A stretch of DNA of 54,170 nucleotides from a bacterium (GTDB lineage: Bacteria > Bacillota_I > Bacilli_A > Izemoplasmatales > UBA1188): assembly GCA_017541975.1 (NCBI GenBank), contig JAFXYB010000025.1, forward strand, positions 1 through 54,170. Direction: 5' to 3'. Below are positions 52,272-54,170 of the stretch, piece by piece (within the stretch, counting starts at the first letter, position 1; each line of letters starts with the position of its first letter). The notes below the pieces were generated by a model. The model had not been told where the DNA came from. It made no database searches and saw only the letters and a program-made list of their open reading frames with translations. A program made the position numbers and the translations under genes.

Positions 52272-53297
52272 TTATCTTGCGAGTGGTTGTTCAACTTGAG
52301 TTAGAATAAACATTAATAAGAATACATTTTCTATATTGTTTTCATCTATCCAAGCTCTATAGTAATACTTATTTGGAATGTTGATTTTATGATTTTCTTC
52401 GTCTTCTTCATGAACATACATAGAGCTTGTTTCAACTCTTCCAATAAAAGATCCACGATTTGATACATTATAAACTAGCTTTGGGAGTTTACTTGTGAAG
52501 TCTGTTTGTACTCTTAATCCTTTAGAATGGAAGTAATCCCAACAATTTGTACCATCAAATTTGAAGTATGAGTTTGTAGAGAATAGTTCATTGTTATATT
52601 CTGATGTTGTGGTATGACCAATCTTATGTTCTGTTTTAGTACCGTATTCATGATTTGTGAATTCATAGATACATGGTCCTATTAGATTAAATTTAGTCAT
52701 TCTTGCTTCATATACTGGATTTCTATCTTTATCTTCCAGAATGAAGGCCATTTTAACGCCTTTACCAACATATCTGAAATAGTATTCTTGATTTTTCTTA
52801 GCTTCTTCTTCAGTTTTGGTTTCGGTTTTAAATTCTCTTCCTTCTTCTACTGGACCATTATAATCTAGTGCTTTATCTTTCTTGATATTCTTTACTGCTG
52901 AATAGATGCCACCTACAATTAGTACTGCACCAGCAACAATTAGAATGATGCCAACTAGATTGGAATCTTTCATGTTGCTAATTACATTTGGATCAGATTC
53001 GCTATAATATATCTTTATTTTATCTCCTACTGAAATAGTGGTATCAGATAGTGAAAGAGTGTTATTGTGTATTACACCATCAACTTCAAATGTAATATCT
53101 AAATTGTTTTCTACTTCGTTGTTGATGTTATAACTTATATCTGAGTTTGTGACAATCGCCTCAGTTTCTATCATATCGTTTGGCGATAACAAGAACATAA
53201 TTATACCAAAAATGATAATGAATAGTCCTGCTGGTACAAGGAATCTTGCAGGACCAGTGTTTCTAAAAAATCTAATTAACTTATTATCAGTATTCAT
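52272..53297 (-). CDS. DUF3592-like membrane protein
   Basis: A 341-aa protein. A first helix (about residues 18-36, FLVPAGLFIIIFGIIMFLL) is followed by an exported DUF3592-type beta domain (TEAIVTNSDISYNINNE, GDKIKIYYSESDPNVISN) and a second helix at about 112-134 (LVGIILIVAGAVLIVGGIY). A cytoplasmic C-terminal domain of about 200 residues follows (FRYVGKGVKMAFILEDKDR, GPCIYEFTNHEYGT). That domain resembles lipid-scramblase-like (tubby-type) folds only vaguely. Function unknown. It has an AGAGGGG site. Confidence 0.8.
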   Translation of the reverse strand: MNTDNKLIRFFRNTGPARFLVPAGLFIIIFGIIMFLLSPNDMIETEAIVTNSDISYNINNEVENNLDITFEVDGVIHNNTLSLSDTTISVGDKIKIYYSESDPNVISNMKDSNLVGIILIVAGAVLIVGGIYSAVKNIKKDKALDYNGPVEEGREFKTETKTEEEAKKNQEYYFRYVGKGVKMAFILEDKDRNPVYEARMTKFNLIGPCIYEFTNHEYGTKTEHKIGHTTTSEYNNELFSTNSYFKFDGTNCWDYFHSKGLRVQTDFTSKLPKLVYNVSNRGSFIGRVETSSMYVHEEDEENHKINIPNKYYYRAWIDENNIENVFLLMFILTQVEQPLAR

Positions 53298-53309
53298 ATA
53301 TCCCCTCTT

Positions 53310-54170
53310 TTAATTTATGGTTATTTCTCCTCTTAAGTCTTTTTCCATTTCTATTTTTACTTGTTCAGCTGAATAGCCACAGCTGAATAGATAATATAGT
53401 TTTGATACAGCGGCTTCCGTCGTAAGATCATATCCACATACTGCACCAGCTTCTTTAAGCTCATTGGATGTTTCATATGTTCCAAGAGATACAGTTCCCT
53501 GCGGGCACTGTGAACAAACTACTAAGACAGTACCATTTTGATATGCTTTTTGGATTATTGAAAGGAGTGCGCTACCATAGCTTGGAATATTACCATTTCC
53601 AAATGTTTCAATAACAATTCCTTTCAGATTTTCAACTATCATAGATTCAAAAAGTGAGAATTGAATTCCTGGGAATACTTTTATTACGCCAATAGGAATA
53701 TTGTTTAGTAGATGTAGTTTGAGTTTTTCATCAGTCTTTTTGATGAGGGCTGGTGTGTTATATTTGATTCTTATACCTACTTGAGCAAGAAGTGGATAGT
53801 TTGGCGATGTGAAGGCAATTAAATCATCAGATGAATATTTTGTAGCTCTATTTCCTCTTAGTAAACTGCCACCAAAATATAGACATACTTCATGAACTCT
53901 TTTATCTGACGCGATTAATAGTGATGTGATGATATTATCTGCACCATCACTCCTAAGTTCTAATAGTGGTATTTGAGAACCTGTTAGAATTACTGGTTTT
54001 GATAGATTTTCAAGCATGAAGGATAGGGCTGATGCAGTATATGCCATAGTATCGGTTCCATGGAGTATGACAAATCCATCATATTCATCATAATTATCAA
54101 AGATAATCTTTCCTATTTTATTCCATTCATTAACTGTCATATTAGATGAATCTATGAGTGGAAGCATTTC
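53310..54170 (-). CDS. ansA: L-asparaginase (type I, cytoplasmic), 5' end outside the window
   Basis: Residues of the last 287 codons match the body and C-terminus of AnsA-type asparaginases: LPLIDSSNMTVNEW, FVILHGTDTMAYTASALSFM (the second Thr-Asp active-site motif), KPVILTGSQIPLLELRSDGA (catalytic Lys region) and RGNRATKYSSDDLIAFTSPN. The N-terminal catalytic Thr motif (TGGTI) lies beyond the edge, as the frame is open to the last base (Glu before the first Met seen). No signal peptide can be judged. It converts asparagine to aspartate and ammonia. It lies 12 bases before the DUF3592 gene. Confidence 0.95.
   Translation of the reverse strand, partial: EMLPLIDSSNMTVNEWNKIGKIIFDNYDEYDGFVILHGTDTMAYTASALSFMLENLSKPVILTGSQIPLLELRSDGADNIITSLLIASDKRVHEVCLYFGGSLLRGNRATKYSSDDLIAFTSPNYPLLAQVGIRIKYNTPALIKKTDEKLKLHLLNNIPIGVIKVFPGIQFSLFESMIVENLKGIVIETFGNGNIPSYGSALLSIIQKAYQNGTVLVVCSQCPQGTVSLGTYETSNELKEAGAVCGYDLTTEAAVSKLYYLFSCGYSAEQVKIEMEKDLRGEITIN

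Overview
The window comes from a low-GC, Gram-positive-type bacterium and reads best as an uncultured, gut-type Bacilli/Mollicutes-related lineage (RF39-, Acholeplasma- or Erysipelotrichia-like). That placement is inference from gene content: whiA, lgt, pcrA, a cmk-rpsA-der-hup cluster, BspA-type surface repeats, glutaminyl-tRNA synthetase and a Na+-pumping decarboxylase. TGA acts as a stop codon: rdgB and the DUF5131 gene both end in TGA within ATGA-type overlaps, so the code is not the Mycoplasma TGA=Trp code. About four fifths of the genes lie on the minus strand. Many promoters are an extended -10 (TG-N-TATAAT) with little recognisable -35.

Layout, from low to high coordinates. 1-1.1 kb: the end of an IS3-type element, tRNA-Thr(GGT), a truncated DUF1016 (YhcG-type) gene and tRNA-Ser(GCT). 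1.2-13.5 kb: tex, two small membrane proteins, and an operon pcrA-ligA-uvrA-lgt-whiA. 13.6-19.3 kb: an operon tsaE-tsaB-rimI-tsaD-(membrane protein)-glnS, which combines most of the t6A tRNA-modification genes with glutaminyl-tRNA synthetase. 19.4-20.9 kb: an HtrA-like lipoprotein protease on the plus strand. 20.9-26.6 kb: a tight operon pckA-oadA-oadG-biotin carrier-oadB-birA. This is a complete PEP carboxykinase plus Na+-translocating oxaloacetate decarboxylase module with its own biotin ligase.

26.8-32.6 kb: a short-chain dehydrogenase, then a two-gene cassette (alpha/beta hydrolase and a BspA-like leucine-rich-repeat lipoprotein), then a second, diverged copy of only the 3' end of the dehydrogenase gene. 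The cassette therefore sits between two related gene ends. 32.6-36.9 kb: an operon rdgB-yfcE-like-(TPR/GAF/PAS/degenerate GGDEF-EAL protein)-membrane protein. 37-40.1 kb: a CPBP protease, an EamA transporter and a PLP enzyme of the methionine gamma-lyase/aluminium-resistance family. 40.1-46 kb: fabG-like, CYTH, efp, hup, der, rpsA, cmk. 46-48.4 kb: rluB translationally coupled to a fused, motif-degenerate N6-adenine methylase/specificity protein. 48.4-54.2 kb: an epimerase, a phosphopantetheinyl transferase, a zinc-ribbon membrane protein, Smr-DUF5131-GNAT genes, a DUF3592 membrane protein and the end of an asparaginase gene.

The most interesting items are the pckA-oad operon, which could act as a Na+-motive bypass of pyruvate kinase; the apparently non-catalytic GGDEF-EAL scaffold; the methylase-like fusion lacking motif I and the NPPY Asn; the cassette flanked by dehydrogenase 3' ends; and several genes whose -10 element lies only 6-10 bases from the start codon (probable leaderless mRNAs). 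No CRISPR array, prophage block or rRNA gene was seen, and no gene-free stretch exceeds 300 bases.
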